A stretch of 64,000 nucleotides of DNA from Mycobacterium kansasii ATCC 12478 (GCF_000157895.3 NC_022663.1:3906001-3970000), one strand, 5' to 3'; counted from the stretch's first letter, positions 49,824 to 58,660 are shown. Notes: generated by a model from the letters alone, not told the origin. Program-made: numbers and translations.

Positions 49824-50680
49824 AACCGCCCGCCCGGCTTACGCAGCCCCAGCCGCGCCATCGACCGCCGGTGCGGCTGTGCTCGGCGGATCGCGCGCCG
49901 GGCGGCACGTCGTTGCTTGGGCTTTTCGCCCCACACCTCGGGATGTTCGGCAAGCCAGCGTTTGCTGCGCACCGCGAACGGGATGTGGCACACGTAGGAG
50001 ATGATGATGACCCAGATCAGGATGTAGGGCGCCAGGACCGCGGCGGCCGCCACGATCGCCAGCACCGCCAGCAGCGGGGCGGCCAGGTTGGGCGGCACCG
50101 CGACGGTGTGAATCTTCTTCATCGGAATCGCGCTGACCATCAGCAGCGATGTGCCCGTGATCCAGAAGGCCAGGAAATACACCGACGTCCACCAGCCCTC
50201 GCCGAACTGCAGTTTGAGGCCGATCAGACCGATCATGGACACCGCGCCCGCCGGCGCGGGCATCCCGACGAAGAATTCCTTCGCGTAGGGGGGCAAGGTG
50301 CCGTCGTCTAGCTGAGCGTTGTAGCGCGCCAGCCGTAACACGACGCACACGGCGTACAGCAGCACCACCATCCAGCCGACCGGCCACTTCGACAGCATCG
50401 TCACGTACACCACCAGGGCGGGTGTCACGCCGAAGTTGACGGCATCGGCCAGCGAGTCGATTTCGGCGCCCATCCGCGACTGGACGTCCAGGATCCGGGC
50501 CACCCGGCCGTCCAGGGCGTCGAGGATGGCGGCCACGGCGATCAGCGCCATCGCGGGTATCGGCTTGTGGTCGAGGGCAAACTTGATCGAGGTCAAGCCC
50601 GCGCAGATGGACAGCACCGTCATCGCGCTGGGCAACAGATGCAGGTTCACCCCACGTCTGATCCGAGGCTTGGTGGTCAT
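49820..50680 (-). CDS. pssA: CDP-diacylglycerol-serine O-phosphatidyltransferase
   Basis: PssA makes phosphatidylserine from CDP-diacylglycerol and serine in the membrane. The 286-residue protein has the CDP-alcohol phosphatidyltransferase signature DALDGRVARILDVQSRMG and EIDSLAD, giving the D-G-x2-A-R-x8-G-x3-D-x3-D spacing, and about eight hydrophobic helices. The C-terminus is basic (KPKQRRAARRAIRRAQ). It overlaps psd by four bases at its start (ATGA) and the AAA gene at its end. Psd next to it catalyses the following step. Confidence 0.95.
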   Translation of the reverse strand: MTTKPRIRRGVNLHLLPSAMTVLSICAGLTSIKFALDHKPIPAMALIAVAAILDALDGRVARILDVQSRMGAEIDSLADAVNFGVTPALVVYVTMLSKWPVGWMVVLLYAVCVVLRLARYNAQLDDGTLPPYAKEFFVGMPAPAGAVSMIGLIGLKLQFGEGWWTSVYFLAFWITGTSLLMVSAIPMKKIHTVAVPPNLAAPLLAVLAIVAAAAVLAPYILIWVIIISYVCHIPFAVRSKRWLAEHPEVWGEKPKQRRAARRAIRRAQPHRRSMARLGLRKPGGRL

Positions 50681-51372
50681 GGCAGTTCGGCCAGTACAGT
50701 CTCGCCGGCGATCGCCCGCTGGCCCACTCTGACCACGGGTTCCGCGCCGGGCGGCAGGTAGGTGTCCAACCGCGAGCCGAACCGGATCAGGCCGTAGGTG
50801 TCACCGATCGACAGCTTGTCCCCGACATGTGCGTCGCACACGATGCGGCGTGCCACCAGCCCGGCGATCTGGACGGCGACCACCTCGGCGCCGCCGGGCG
50901 TACGGATCCGCACACTGGTGCGTTCGTTGTCGACGCTGGCCGAGGGTAGGTCGGCGGATCCGAAGCGACCGGGCCGGTGTTGCACGGCGACCACCTCGCC
51001 GCTCACCGGCGACCGCTGCACGTGGGCGTCGAAAATCGACAAGAAGATGCTGACCCGGGGCCGGGGTTCGGCGCCCATGCTGAGTTCGGCGGGCGGGGCC
51101 GCGGAGTCGATCACGCAGATGACGCCGTCGGCCGGCGCGACGATGGCGCCGGGCCTGGTGGGTGGCACCCGGGGAGGGTGCCGGAAAAACCCCGCACACG
51201 CGCCCGCGGCCAGCAGGCCGGCCCGGCGCAGCCACCGGCGGTTGTGCCCGACGGCAGCGGTGGCCAGCCCAGCCGCGATGAACGGGAAGCCAGCGGGGTG
51301 GACCGGTGGAACCGTGGAGCGCACCAGGGCTAGCAAGTGCTGGGGGCCGTCGGGGCGGGGGCGTCGTGCCAC
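50677..51372 (-). CDS. psd: Phosphatidylserine decarboxylase
   Basis: Psd decarboxylates phosphatidylserine to phosphatidylethanolamine. The 231-residue proenzyme is of the short actinobacterial kind and self-cleaves at the GS site in IRFGSRLDTY (Gly199-Ser200), which leaves a pyruvoyl group. Other conserved segments are IVAPADGVICVID, RVSIFLSIFDAHVQRSPVSG and ERTSVRI. GTG 51372 starts MARRPRPDGPQ as in M. tuberculosis. Its stop overlaps the pssA start. It is separated from moeA2 by a 671-base remnant-filled gap. Confidence 0.95.
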   Translation of the reverse strand: MARRPRPDGPQHLLALVRSTVPPVHPAGFPFIAAGLATAAVGHNRRWLRRAGLLAAGACAGFFRHPPRVPPTRPGAIVAPADGVICVIDSAAPPAELSMGAEPRPRVSIFLSIFDAHVQRSPVSGEVVAVQHRPGRFGSADLPSASVDNERTSVRIRTPGGAEVVAVQIAGLVARRIVCDAHVGDKLSIGDTYGLIRFGSRLDTYLPPGAEPVVRVGQRAIAGETVLAELP

Positions 51373-51494
51373 GCGGTTATCTTACGGAGAGTCGCGGCCA
51401 CTGGTGAGCGCATGTCGAATGGTGTGCTCGGGGTGTAAGTCCCCGCCGGCACCGGCAGGGAAGCTGCCGCTGCCGCCGGCCCGCCGATGCCGCT

Positions 51495-51825
51495 CCGAGC
51501 CGGTGGACACCACCAACACCCGCCGGCGCGGAACCACGCTCAGCTCAGCCAATCCCAGTGCCGCGACCAAACCCAAGGCCGCCGACGCCACCCGCTGACC
51601 CGCATGCAACACCGGGGCACCTGCGGCGACATCTTCACCGGCGCGCCGTGCCCGGCGCCAGCGCCACGTCGTCGGTACGGCCGGCGGGAATGTCTTCGGC
51701 GACCGGCAACAGCACCGGGTGCTGCCGCAACGGGGTGTCCCCGACGTGGGCGTCGCACAAGAAAAATGCTGACGCGCGATAGCGCAATTGCAGGGGCGCC
51801 CACGCTCAGCTCGGAGATCCGGCGG
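51495..51825 (-). pseudogene. Chimeric remnant of moeA2 and psd
   Basis: Bases 51495-51648 resemble moeA2 bases 52694-52848 at roughly 80-85 percent by eye, and 51652-51725 resemble moeA2 near 52977-53050, so about 130 bases are deleted between the two. Next, 51742-51825 resembles psd 51017-51105, with small deletions (gtgggcgtcgcacaagaaaa against gtgggcgtcgaaaatcgaca). All are in the same orientation as the parents. Frame is lost: the minus-strand translation keeps islands such as RRVLVVSTGSE and RAGEDVAAG. It is a scrambled duplication now decaying. Confidence 0.8.
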
Positions 51826-51904
51826 GCTCCATGCGCGAAGACGGCGCAGCGGTGCTCCGGCTGAACGGGCTGTCCTACTACCCGTTGGTCCCGTCTTGCC
51901 GTCC

Positions 51905-52043
51905 AATAGACCGCCGGCGCCGCCGGTGCCGCCGCTGCCGCCGGCGCCGGTCAGCCCGCCCGCGGCGCCAAACCTGCCGCCGGACCCGCCGGCGGCGCCG
52001 TTGCCGCCCCCGCCGCCGACGCCGAGCAACCCGTCGACTGAGA
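51905..52043 (-). pseudogene. PGRS-like fragment beside moeA2
   Basis: On the minus strand this encodes GVGGGGGNGAAGGSGGRFGA, then AGGLTGAGGSGGTGGAGGLL, typical PGRS repeats, with no PE domain or start. It abuts the moeA2 stop at 52044. It is a second PGRS fragment in the window and a possible mediator of the rearrangement seen next to it. Confidence 0.75.
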
Positions 52044-53249
52044 TCAGGACAGATCCCAGACCTCGACCTCGGTTCCGGCGAACACCTCCACGACGTCCTC
52101 CGGTATGTCCAGCAGCGCGTTGGCCGAGGCCAGCCAGCGCAAATGGTGCGATGCCGGCGGCCCGTAACTGGTGACCTGCCCGCTGCCGGCATCCAGCACC
52201 GCCCGCCGGAACTGCCGTTTGCCGCGCGGCGAGGTCACCGATTCGGTGAGCATCGCGGTCCGTCGCGGCCGGAACGGGTCGGGCAGGCCCATGGCGTTGC
52301 GCAACGCCGGGCGGATGAACACTTCGAAGGACACGAGCGCGCTGACCGGGTTGCCGGGCAGCGTGACGATCGGCGTGCCCGCCACCCGCCCGACGCCCTG
52401 CGGCATTCCCGGCTGCATCGCCACCTTGACGAACTCCACGCCCTGGTCGCCGTCACGGCCGAAGGCGTCCTTGACCACCTCGTAAGCTCCGGCGCTGACA
52501 CCGCCGCTGGTGATGATCAGATCGGCATCGCCGGCGCAGCGCTCGATGATCTCGGCGAACTGCGCGACGTCGTCGCCGGCGGTTTCGGTGGCCGCCACGA
52601 CGGCTCCCGCGTCGCGGACCGCGGCGGCCAGCATGATCGAGTTCGACTCATAGATCTGCCCCGGTTGCAGCGGGCTGCCCGGCGGCACCAGCTCCGACCC
52701 GGTGGAAACCACCAGCACCCGCTGGCGCGGGATCACGGTCAGCTCGGCCAGGCCCAGTGCCGCGGCCAAACCCAGCGCGGCCGGCGTCACCGGTTGGCCG
52801 GCGTGCAGCACGGTGGTGCCGGCGGCGACGTCTTCACCGGCCCGCCGGATGTGCTTACCGGGCGCGGCGGGTTGCCGGATCCCTACCGTCTGCACGCCGC
52901 CGTCGGTGGCTTCGACCGGCACGACGGCCGTGGCGCCGGACGGCATCGGCGCGCCGGTCATAATGCGGTGCGCGGTGCCGCGTGCCAGCCGCAATTCGTC
53001 GGTGCGCCCGGCGGGGATGTCCTCGGCCACCGGCAGCAGCACCGGATGCTCGTCCGTCGCGCTCGCGGTGTCCTCGGAGCGAACGGCGTACCCGTCCATC
53101 GCCGAGTTGTCGAACACCGGCAGCGACAGCCGCGCGACCACGTCGCCGGCCAGGACCAAGCCCTGGGCCTCGCTCAGCGCGACCGTGGCCGCCGCTCGCG
53201 GCTGGACCATCCCGGTAACGACCCGCTGGTGTTCTTCAACTGAGCGCAC
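52044..53249 (-). CDS. moeA2: Molybdopterin molybdenumtransferase MoeA2
   Basis: MoeA proteins insert molybdate into adenylylated molybdopterin. The 401-residue protein has the expected motifs: PVFDNSAMDGYAVRSED near residue 45, HRIMTGAPMPSGA, the MPT-binding TSGGVSAGAYEVVKD, and TLPGNPVSALVSFEVF, with a C-terminal beta-barrel domain. GTG 53249 gives the M. tuberculosis-like start RSVEEHQRVV; an in-frame ATG at 53312 would overlap the upstream gene. It follows the SDR gene by 17 bases. A decayed partial copy of the gene lies downstream. Confidence 0.95.
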   Translation of the reverse strand: MRSVEEHQRVVTGMVQPRAAATVALSEAQGLVLAGDVVARLSLPVFDNSAMDGYAVRSEDTASATDEHPVLLPVAEDIPAGRTDELRLARGTAHRIMTGAPMPSGATAVVPVEATDGGVQTVGIRQPAAPGKHIRRAGEDVAAGTTVLHAGQPVTPAALGLAAALGLAELTVIPRQRVLVVSTGSELVPPGSPLQPGQIYESNSIMLAAAVRDAGAVVAATETAGDDVAQFAEIIERCAGDADLIITSGGVSAGAYEVVKDAFGRDGDQGVEFVKVAMQPGMPQGVGRVAGTPIVTLPGNPVSALVSFEVFIRPALRNAMGLPDPFRPRRTAMLTESVTSPRGKRQFRRAVLDAGSGQVTSYGPPASHHLRWLASANALLDIPEDVVEVFAGTEVEVWDLS

Positions 53250-53266
53250 CCGGCCATTATGGTCCG

Positions 53267-54217
53267 CTACACCGGAAAGCGGACGCCGGTGAGTTCCTCG
53301 GAGACCGCCCACAGCCGGCGTTGCAGCTCTTCGTCATGGGACGCCGGGCTGGACTGCACCAGCTTCGGGTGGCCACGTTGCTCGAGGAAACCGTCGGGGC
53401 CGTAGTACTGCCCACCCGCCACCGACGGATCGGTGGCGGCCCGCAACGTCGGCAACGCACCCATCTCCGCGCTTTGGAACAGCACCGGGCCGAGGATGTT
53501 CGACAGCGGCCGCACAATCCGTGGCAGGTGGCGGGCCAATTCGGTGTTGGAGCCGCCCGGGTGGGCGGCCACGGCGATGGTGGCGGCGTCCGGATCTGCC
53601 GCCAGGCGGCGCTGCAGCTCGTAGGTGAACAGCAGGTTGGCCAGTTTGGACTGGCCGTAGGCGGCGATCCGGTCGTACCCGCGTTCCCACTGCAGGTCGT
53701 CGAAGTGGATGGCGGCGCGAATCCGGTGGCCCAGGCTGCTGACCGTCACGACCCGCGAACCGCGCACCGGCAGCAGCCGGTCGAGCAGCAGGCCGGTCAG
53801 CGCGAAGTGACCGAGGTGGTTGGTGCCGAACTGCATCTCGAAGCCGTCCTTGGTGGTCTGCTTCGGTGTCCACATCACCCCGGCGTTGTTGATCAGCAGG
53901 TCGATGCGGGGGTAAGTCGAGCGCAGCGCTTCGGCGGCGGCGCGCACCGAATCCAGCGAGCTCAGGTCGAGTTCCTGCAGCGTGATGTCGGCTTGTGGTT
54001 TGGCTGCGACGATGCGGGCCAGGGCGGAGTTGCCCTTCTCGGGGCTGCGCACCGCCAGCACCACGTGCGCGCCGCGGAATGCCAGCACCGCAGCGGTGTG
54101 GTAGCCGAGGCCGGTGTTGGCGCCCGTGACGACGACCACGCGGCCGCTCTGGTCGGGAATGTCGGCCCGCGACCACTTGCGGTTCTCAGTGGCGTTCTTC
54201 GAGACGTCAGAGGTCAT
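53267..54217 (-). CDS. Short-chain dehydrogenase/reductase (Rv0439c-like)
   Basis: This is a 316-residue retinol-dehydrogenase-like SDR. The cofactor loop is VVVVTGANTGLGYHTA; NNAGVMWTP, TVSSLGH and the catalytic YGQSK (Tyr, Lys) follow, and the post-catalytic AAHPGGSNTELARHL is typical. NADP preference is suggested by RSPEKG after the second strand. The substrate is unknown. ATG 54217 was preferred to TTG 54226. It precedes moeA2 and is divergent to the VOC gene with a 68-base gap. Confidence 0.92.
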   Translation of the reverse strand: MTSDVSKNATENRKWSRADIPDQSGRVVVVTGANTGLGYHTAAVLAFRGAHVVLAVRSPEKGNSALARIVAAKPQADITLQELDLSSLDSVRAAAEALRSTYPRIDLLINNAGVMWTPKQTTKDGFEMQFGTNHLGHFALTGLLLDRLLPVRGSRVVTVSSLGHRIRAAIHFDDLQWERGYDRIAAYGQSKLANLLFTYELQRRLAADPDAATIAVAAHPGGSNTELARHLPRIVRPLSNILGPVLFQSAEMGALPTLRAATDPSVAGGQYYGPDGFLEQRGHPKLVQSSPASHDEELQRRLWAVSEELTGVRFPV

Positions 54218-54285
54218 GGGGCCCAAAGATACTCACGCCGACGGCGCCCATCGCGACGCGTCGCCACCTGGGTAAAGTTGAGAAC

Positions 54286-54765
54286 GTGATTACCGGGTTG
54301 GCTCACACCGGAGTGTGCGTACCGGACTGCGCTGCCGCAGTCGCGTTCTATCGGGACGTATTAGGCCTGGAAGTGCTCTCGCCGCCGTTCGTCATGGCCG
54401 GTAACGCCATTCGCGACGACATGGGTGAGCTGGTGTCCGACCCGACGATGAAGGCGGCCATCGTGGGATTCGGGGGTGACGGCGACCGAGTCCTCGAGGT
54501 CATCGAATACCTCAACGTCGACGGTTGCGGTCAACGGGCCGCAGCGGCGCTGAGCGATCACGGCCTGACGCACGTCGGGTTGATCTGCGACGACCTCGAC
54601 GCCACCCGCGCCGAGCTGGAAAGCAAAGGGGTGCGTTTCCTGGTCGACGGCATCGCGGAGGTGGCGCGGGTGCGCACCACCTGGTTCGCCGACCCGTGGG
54701 GCGTGGTGTTCATCCTCGTGGAGAAAAGCCGGCCGGAACGACCCTATTTCGCGCAATGGGACTGA
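54286..54765 (+). CDS. VOC (glyoxalase-like) family protein
   Basis: This is a 159-residue protein with two beta-alpha-beta-beta-beta modules of the vicinal-oxygen-chelate fold. The likely metal ligands are His7 (GLAHTGVCVPD), His in LTHVGLICDD and Glu in FILVEKS, in the usual positions. The type resembles methylmalonyl-CoA epimerase or glyoxalase; the substrate is not known. It starts with GTG 54286. The stop overlaps the flavin monooxygenase start by ten bases, so they are coupled and may act on the same pathway. Confidence 0.86.
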   Translation: MITGLAHTGVCVPDCAAAVAFYRDVLGLEVLSPPFVMAGNAIRDDMGELVSDPTMKAAIVGFGGDGDRVLEVIEYLNVDGCGQRAAAALSDHGLTHVGLICDDLDATRAELESKGVRFLVDGIAEVARVRTTWFADPWGVVFILVEKSRPERPYFAQWD

Positions 54766-56195
54766 AGCCGCGGGTCGCGGTGATCGGAGCCGGAGCCGGC
54801 GGTATCGCGATGGGCATCCAGCTCGCCGACGGCGGTTACGACTTCACCATCTTCGAACGCGCCGACGGCTTCGGTGGCACCTGGCGGCACAACACGTTCC
54901 CCGGAGCCGCCTGTGATGTGCCCTCACACCTGTACTCCTATTCGTTCGCGCCCAACCCGCGCTGGAGCAAGACGTATGCCAACCAGCCGGAGATCCTGGC
55001 GTATCTGGAGAAGGTCGCCGCCGAGCACCGGCTCACCGGCCACCTGCAGCCCGGCACCGCGGTCACCACGGCCCGGTGGTCGGATAGCCGGCGGCGCTGG
55101 ACGCTGCACACCGACGGCGGCCGCCAGCATGAATTCGACGTCGTGGTCAGTGCCGTCGGGATGCTCGACGTGCCCAACATTCCCGACATCCCGGGCGCCC
55201 GGCGGTTTCGCGGTCGGCAGTTCCATTCGGCGCGCTGGGACCACGGTAAGTCGACGGCGGGGGAGCGGGTGGCGTCCATCGGCACCGGCGCCAGCGCAAT
55301 CCAATACGTTCCGGCGATCGCCCCGCAGACCGCGCATCTGACGGTGTTCCAGCGGACCCCGATCTGGATTTCGCCGCGATTCGACATCCCGTTCACCGCC
55401 GAGCAGCAGGACCTGTTCGAGCGCGACCCCGCTGCCGCCCGGCAGTTGCGCGACGAGGCCTTCGATTCCTACGAGTCGTCCAGCTTCGACGTCGATGCGG
55501 CGCAGACCCGGGAGGCGACCGAACTGGCCCGCAGCTACCTGCTGCGCAAGGTGGCCGACCCCGAGCTGCGCGCCAAGCTGACGCCGGATTACCCGGTCGG
55601 CTGTAAGCGGCCACTGATGTCGCGCGACTGGTACCCGACGTTTTCGCTGCCGAACGTCAGCCTGGAAACGACCGCCATCGCCGAGCTGACAGACTACGGC
55701 GTGCGCACCGTGGATGGCGTCGAGCATCGCGTCGACACCGTCATCTACGGCACCGGGTTCAAGGCCGCCGACTACCTGGCCAGCATCGACGTGTACGGGA
55801 CCGGCCGCCGCCGGCTCCGCGAGGACTGGCGCGACGGCGCGGAGGCGTATCTGGGCACGCTGGTCACCGGATATCCGAATTTCTACATGCTGTATGGCCC
55901 CAACACCAACGGGGTCAACTCGATCATCTACATCCACGAGGCACAGACGACGTTCGTCCGTCACGTCCTCGACGTGATGGTTGGTCGGGGCGCGCGCACC
56001 GTCGAGGTGACGCCCGACGCACAGCGCCGCTACAACGACGAGATCCAGGCCGCCATGGAGGGCAAGGTGTGGCTCGCCTGTACGAACTACTTCCGTCATC
56101 CCAGCGGAAAGGTCGTCACCCAGCTGCCCTACAGCGGGCGGACGTTCTTCGAGCGCACCCGGGCCTTGGTGCCCGGCGACTACTGGATCCAATAG
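54756..56195 (+). CDS. Baeyer-Villiger-type flavin monooxygenase
   Basis: A 479-residue FAD/NADPH monooxygenase. The FAD site is VAVIGAGAGGIAMGIQL with the acidic FERADGFGGTWR; the NADPH site is SIGTGASAIQ. The Baeyer-Villiger fingerprint FxGxxxHxxxW[PD] is exactly present as FRGRQFHSARWD at about residues 150-161. The C-terminal YGPNTNG and the TGYPNFYMLYG segment are typical. It oxidises ketones or related compounds; the physiological substrate is unknown. It overlaps the VOC gene by ten bases and ends in a palindrome shared with the convergent cupin gene; both proteins end -YWIQ. Confidence 0.93.
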   Translation: MGLKPRVAVIGAGAGGIAMGIQLADGGYDFTIFERADGFGGTWRHNTFPGAACDVPSHLYSYSFAPNPRWSKTYANQPEILAYLEKVAAEHRLTGHLQPGTAVTTARWSDSRRRWTLHTDGGRQHEFDVVVSAVGMLDVPNIPDIPGARRFRGRQFHSARWDHGKSTAGERVASIGTGASAIQYVPAIAPQTAHLTVFQRTPIWISPRFDIPFTAEQQDLFERDPAAARQLRDEAFDSYESSSFDVDAAQTREATELARSYLLRKVADPELRAKLTPDYPVGCKRPLMSRDWYPTFSLPNVSLETTAIAELTDYGVRTVDGVEHRVDTVIYGTGFKAADYLASIDVYGTGRRRLREDWRDGAEAYLGTLVTGYPNFYMLYGPNTNGVNSIIYIHEAQTTFVRHVLDVMVGRGARTVEVTPDAQRRYNDEIQAAMEGKVWLACTNYFRHPSGKVVTQLPYSGRTFFERTRALVPGDYWIQ

Positions 56196-56674
56196 TTGTC
56201 GTGACCGATGAAGAACTCGCGGCGTTGCTCGTCGGTCATGTCGGCCAGGCCGGGCAGCCCTTCGAAATAGCCTTCGCGGGGTGCACCCGGGGTGAACAGG
56301 ATCAGGATCGACGCCGGCTCTTGAGACTCGTTGCGGAAGCCGTGAACGCCGCCGGGCGGTACATAGAGGTAGTCGCCGGCGGACGCGTCGACCCAGTCCC
56401 GTCCGTCGTGCATGCGCATCGATCCCGACAGCACGAAGAACGACTCCGACATCGTCTTGTGGAAATGCGGACCGGGGCCACCGCCGGCGGGCGCGATGTC
56501 AACCCGGTAGAGGCCGAAATCGCCGTCAGTGGACTCCTTGGTGGCCAGGTAGCGGTAGGTGGTGCCGCCGAACGCGAGATCGGGCGGTACGTCGGAGCGC
56601 GTGAGCCGGGCACTGACTTCCCCATTGTCGCCGGTGTACCGCGGCGGGGGATACGAGGGCAGTACGAGCGACAT
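56180..56674 (-). CDS. Cupin-domain protein
   Basis: A 164-residue single-domain cupin. Motif 1 is GPHFHKTMSESFFVLSGSMR (metal-binding HxH and Glu), and motif 2 is YVPPGGVHGFRNES with the third His. The metal could be Fe, Mn or Zn; the reaction is unknown. ATG 56674 was chosen because further upstream codons give no similarity and sequence there includes groEL2 upstream region. The stop lies 16 bases inside the end of the convergent monooxygenase gene. Confidence 0.86.
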   Translation of the reverse strand: MSLVLPSYPPPRYTGDNGEVSARLTRSDVPPDLAFGGTTYRYLATKESTDGDFGLYRVDIAPAGGGPGPHFHKTMSESFFVLSGSMRMHDGRDWVDASAGDYLYVPPGGVHGFRNESQEPASILILFTPGAPREGYFEGLPGLADMTDEQRREFFIGHDNYWIQ

Positions 56675-56794
56675 ATCGCTAGCTTGCCCGCGCCGAGTCG
56701 TCGAGCGTAACGCCACGGCGAAAATCTGCCCGGGAATTCGCCGTGGCGTTCCATTCATGGCGGGACGCGCCGCGCATCGATCACCGACCCGTTC

Positions 56795-56821
56795 CTTGCA
56801 CTCGGCAGGGGCGAGTGCTAA
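56795..56821 (+). promoter_or_regulatory. CIRCE operator 1 upstream of groEL2
   Basis: The sequence cttgcactc, nine bases, then gagtgctaa matches the HrcA-binding consensus (TTAGCACTC-N9-GAGTGCTAA). It overlaps a SigA-like promoter: ttgcac (56796-56801), 17 bases, taagaa (56819-56824). HrcA binding here would block polymerase. Confidence 0.92.
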
Positions 56822-56829
56822 GAATGACG

Positions 56830-56856
56830 TTGGCACTCTCCACCGGCGAGTGCTAG
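56830..56856 (+). promoter_or_regulatory. CIRCE operator 2 upstream of groEL2
   Basis: The second operator, ttggcactc, nine bases, gagtgctag, is eight bases after the first. It lies about where a transcript from the preceding promoter would begin. Two CIRCE copies before groEL2 are also my recollection for M. tuberculosis. Confidence 0.92.
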
Positions 56857-56987
56857 GTCGGGACGGTGAGGTCCAGCACGCGCTGTGATCGTCCGTCGCG
56901 GGCACTGCGCCCGGCCAGCGTAAGTAACGGGGTTGTCGTCACCCGGCGGCCCCAGTTTCATTCCCAATCCGGAGGAATCACTTCGCA

Positions 56988-58610
56988 ATGGCCAAGACAA
57001 TTGCGTACGACGAAGAGGCCCGTCGCGGCCTCGAGCGGGGCCTGAATGCCCTCGCCGACGCGGTAAAGGTGACGTTGGGACCCAAGGGCCGCAACGTCGT
57101 CCTGGAGAAGAAGTGGGGCGCCCCCACGATCACCAACGATGGGGTTTCCATCGCCAAGGAGATCGAACTGGAGGACCCGTACGAGAAGATCGGCGCCGAG
57201 CTGGTCAAGGAAGTCGCCAAGAAGACCGACGACGTCGCTGGCGACGGCACCACCACGGCCACCGTGCTTGCGCAGGCGCTGGTCAAAGAGGGCCTGCGCA
57301 ACGTCGCGGCCGGCGCCAACCCGCTGGGCCTCAAGCGCGGCATCGAGAAGGCCGTCGAGAAGGTCACCGAGACGCTGCTCAAGGGCGCCAAGGAGGTCGA
57401 GACCAAGGAGCAGATCGCGGCGACCGCGGCCATCTCCGCCGGCGACCAGTCGATCGGCGACCTGATCGCCGAGGCGATGGACAAGGTCGGCAACGAGGGT
57501 GTCATCACCGTCGAGGAGTCCAACACCTTCGGCCTGCAACTCGAGCTCACCGAGGGCATGCGGTTCGACAAGGGTTACATCTCCGGCTACTTCGTCACCG
57601 ACGCCGAGCGTCAGGAAGCGGTTCTGGAGGACCCCTACATCCTGCTGGTCAGCTCGAAGGTATCGACGGTCAAGGACCTGCTGCCGCTGCTGGAGAAGGT
57701 CATCCAGGCCGGCAAGCCGCTGCTGATCATCGCCGAGGACGTCGAGGGCGAGGCGCTGTCCACCCTGGTCGTCAACAAGATCCGCGGCACCTTCAAGTCG
57801 GTGGCGGTCAAGGCGCCCGGCTTCGGTGACCGCCGCAAGGCGATGCTGCAGGACATGGCGATCCTCACCGGTGGTCAGGTGATCAGCGAGGAGGTCGGCC
57901 TCACCCTGGAGAACGCCGACCTGAGCCTGCTCGGTAAGGCTCGCAAGGTCGTCGTCACCAAGGACGAGACCACCATCGTCGAGGGCGCCGGCGACAGCGA
58001 CGCCATTGCCGGGCGGGTGGCGCAGATCCGCGCCGAGATCGAGAACAGCGACTCCGACTACGACCGCGAGAAGTTGCAGGAGCGTCTGGCCAAGCTGGCC
58101 GGCGGTGTTGCGGTGATCAAGGCCGGTGCCGCCACCGAGGTGGAGCTCAAGGAGCGCAAGCACCGCATCGAGGACGCGGTGCGCAACGCCAAGGCGGCCG
58201 TCGAGGAGGGCATCGTCGCCGGCGGCGGTGTGACGCTGCTGCAGGCCGCGCCCACGCTGGACGAGCTCAAGCTCGATGGCGACGAGGCCACCGGGGCCAA
58301 CATCGTCAAAGTGGCGCTGGAGGCTCCGCTCAAGCAGATCGCGTTCAACTCGGGTCTGGAGCCCGGCGTGGTCGCGGAGAAGGTGCGTAACCTGCCCGCG
58401 GGGCACGGCCTCAACGCCGCGACCGGCGTGTACGAGGACCTGCTCAAGGCCGGCGTTGCCGACCCGGTCAAGGTGACCCGTTCGGCGCTGCAAAACGCGG
58501 CGTCCATCGCGGGGCTGTTCCTGACCACCGAGGCCGTGGTCGCCGACAAGCCGGAGAAGGAAAAGGCTGCCATGCCCGGTGGCGGCGACATGGGAGGCAT
58601 GGACTTCTAG
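56988..58610 (+). CDS. groEL2: Chaperonin GroEL2 (Hsp65)
   Basis: GroEL2 is the main mycobacterial 60-kDa chaperonin (Hsp65), 540 residues. The start [20 protein letters not shown], the nucleotide site [12 protein letters not shown], the GGGV loop ([12 protein letters not shown]) and the tail [11 protein letters not shown] are all typical; the tail lacks the His-rich end of GroEL1. No groES precedes it, as expected for groEL2. ATG 56988 has ggagga about 12 bases upstream. Heat-shock control by HrcA is indicated by two CIRCE operators in the upstream region, which otherwise holds no gene from 56675. Confidence 0.98.
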
Positions 58611-58627
58611 TCCGCCCTACACGAAAG

Positions 58628-58659
58628 AGCCCGGTCCCTGTCATGGGGCCGGGCTTTTT
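58628..58659 (+). terminator. Rho-independent-type terminator of groEL2
   Basis: An 11-base-pair stem (agcccggtccc with ggggccgggct, one G-T pair) encloses the loop tgtcat and is followed by ttttc. It starts 18 bases after the groEL2 stop. Such canonical terminators are uncommon in mycobacteria. Confidence 0.9.
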
Positions 58660-58660
58660 C

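Larger units (their letters stand above)
51373..52043. other. 671-base gap between psd and moeA2 filled with gene remnants
   Basis: The gap holds a moeA2/psd chimeric remnant (51495-51825) and a PGRS fragment (51905-52043), listed separately. The stretch 51373-51494 has no clear gene; it should contain the psd promoter or be transcribed through from moeA2. A 215-codon minus-strand frame spanning the whole gap is a chance fusion of remnants, not a gene. Confidence 0.7.

Noticed and set aside
51382..52029. 215-codon minus-strand frame between psd and moeA2
   Set aside because: Its translation is a patchwork of PGRS, psd-like and moeA2-like pieces in mixed frames. It is a remnant, not a functional gene.
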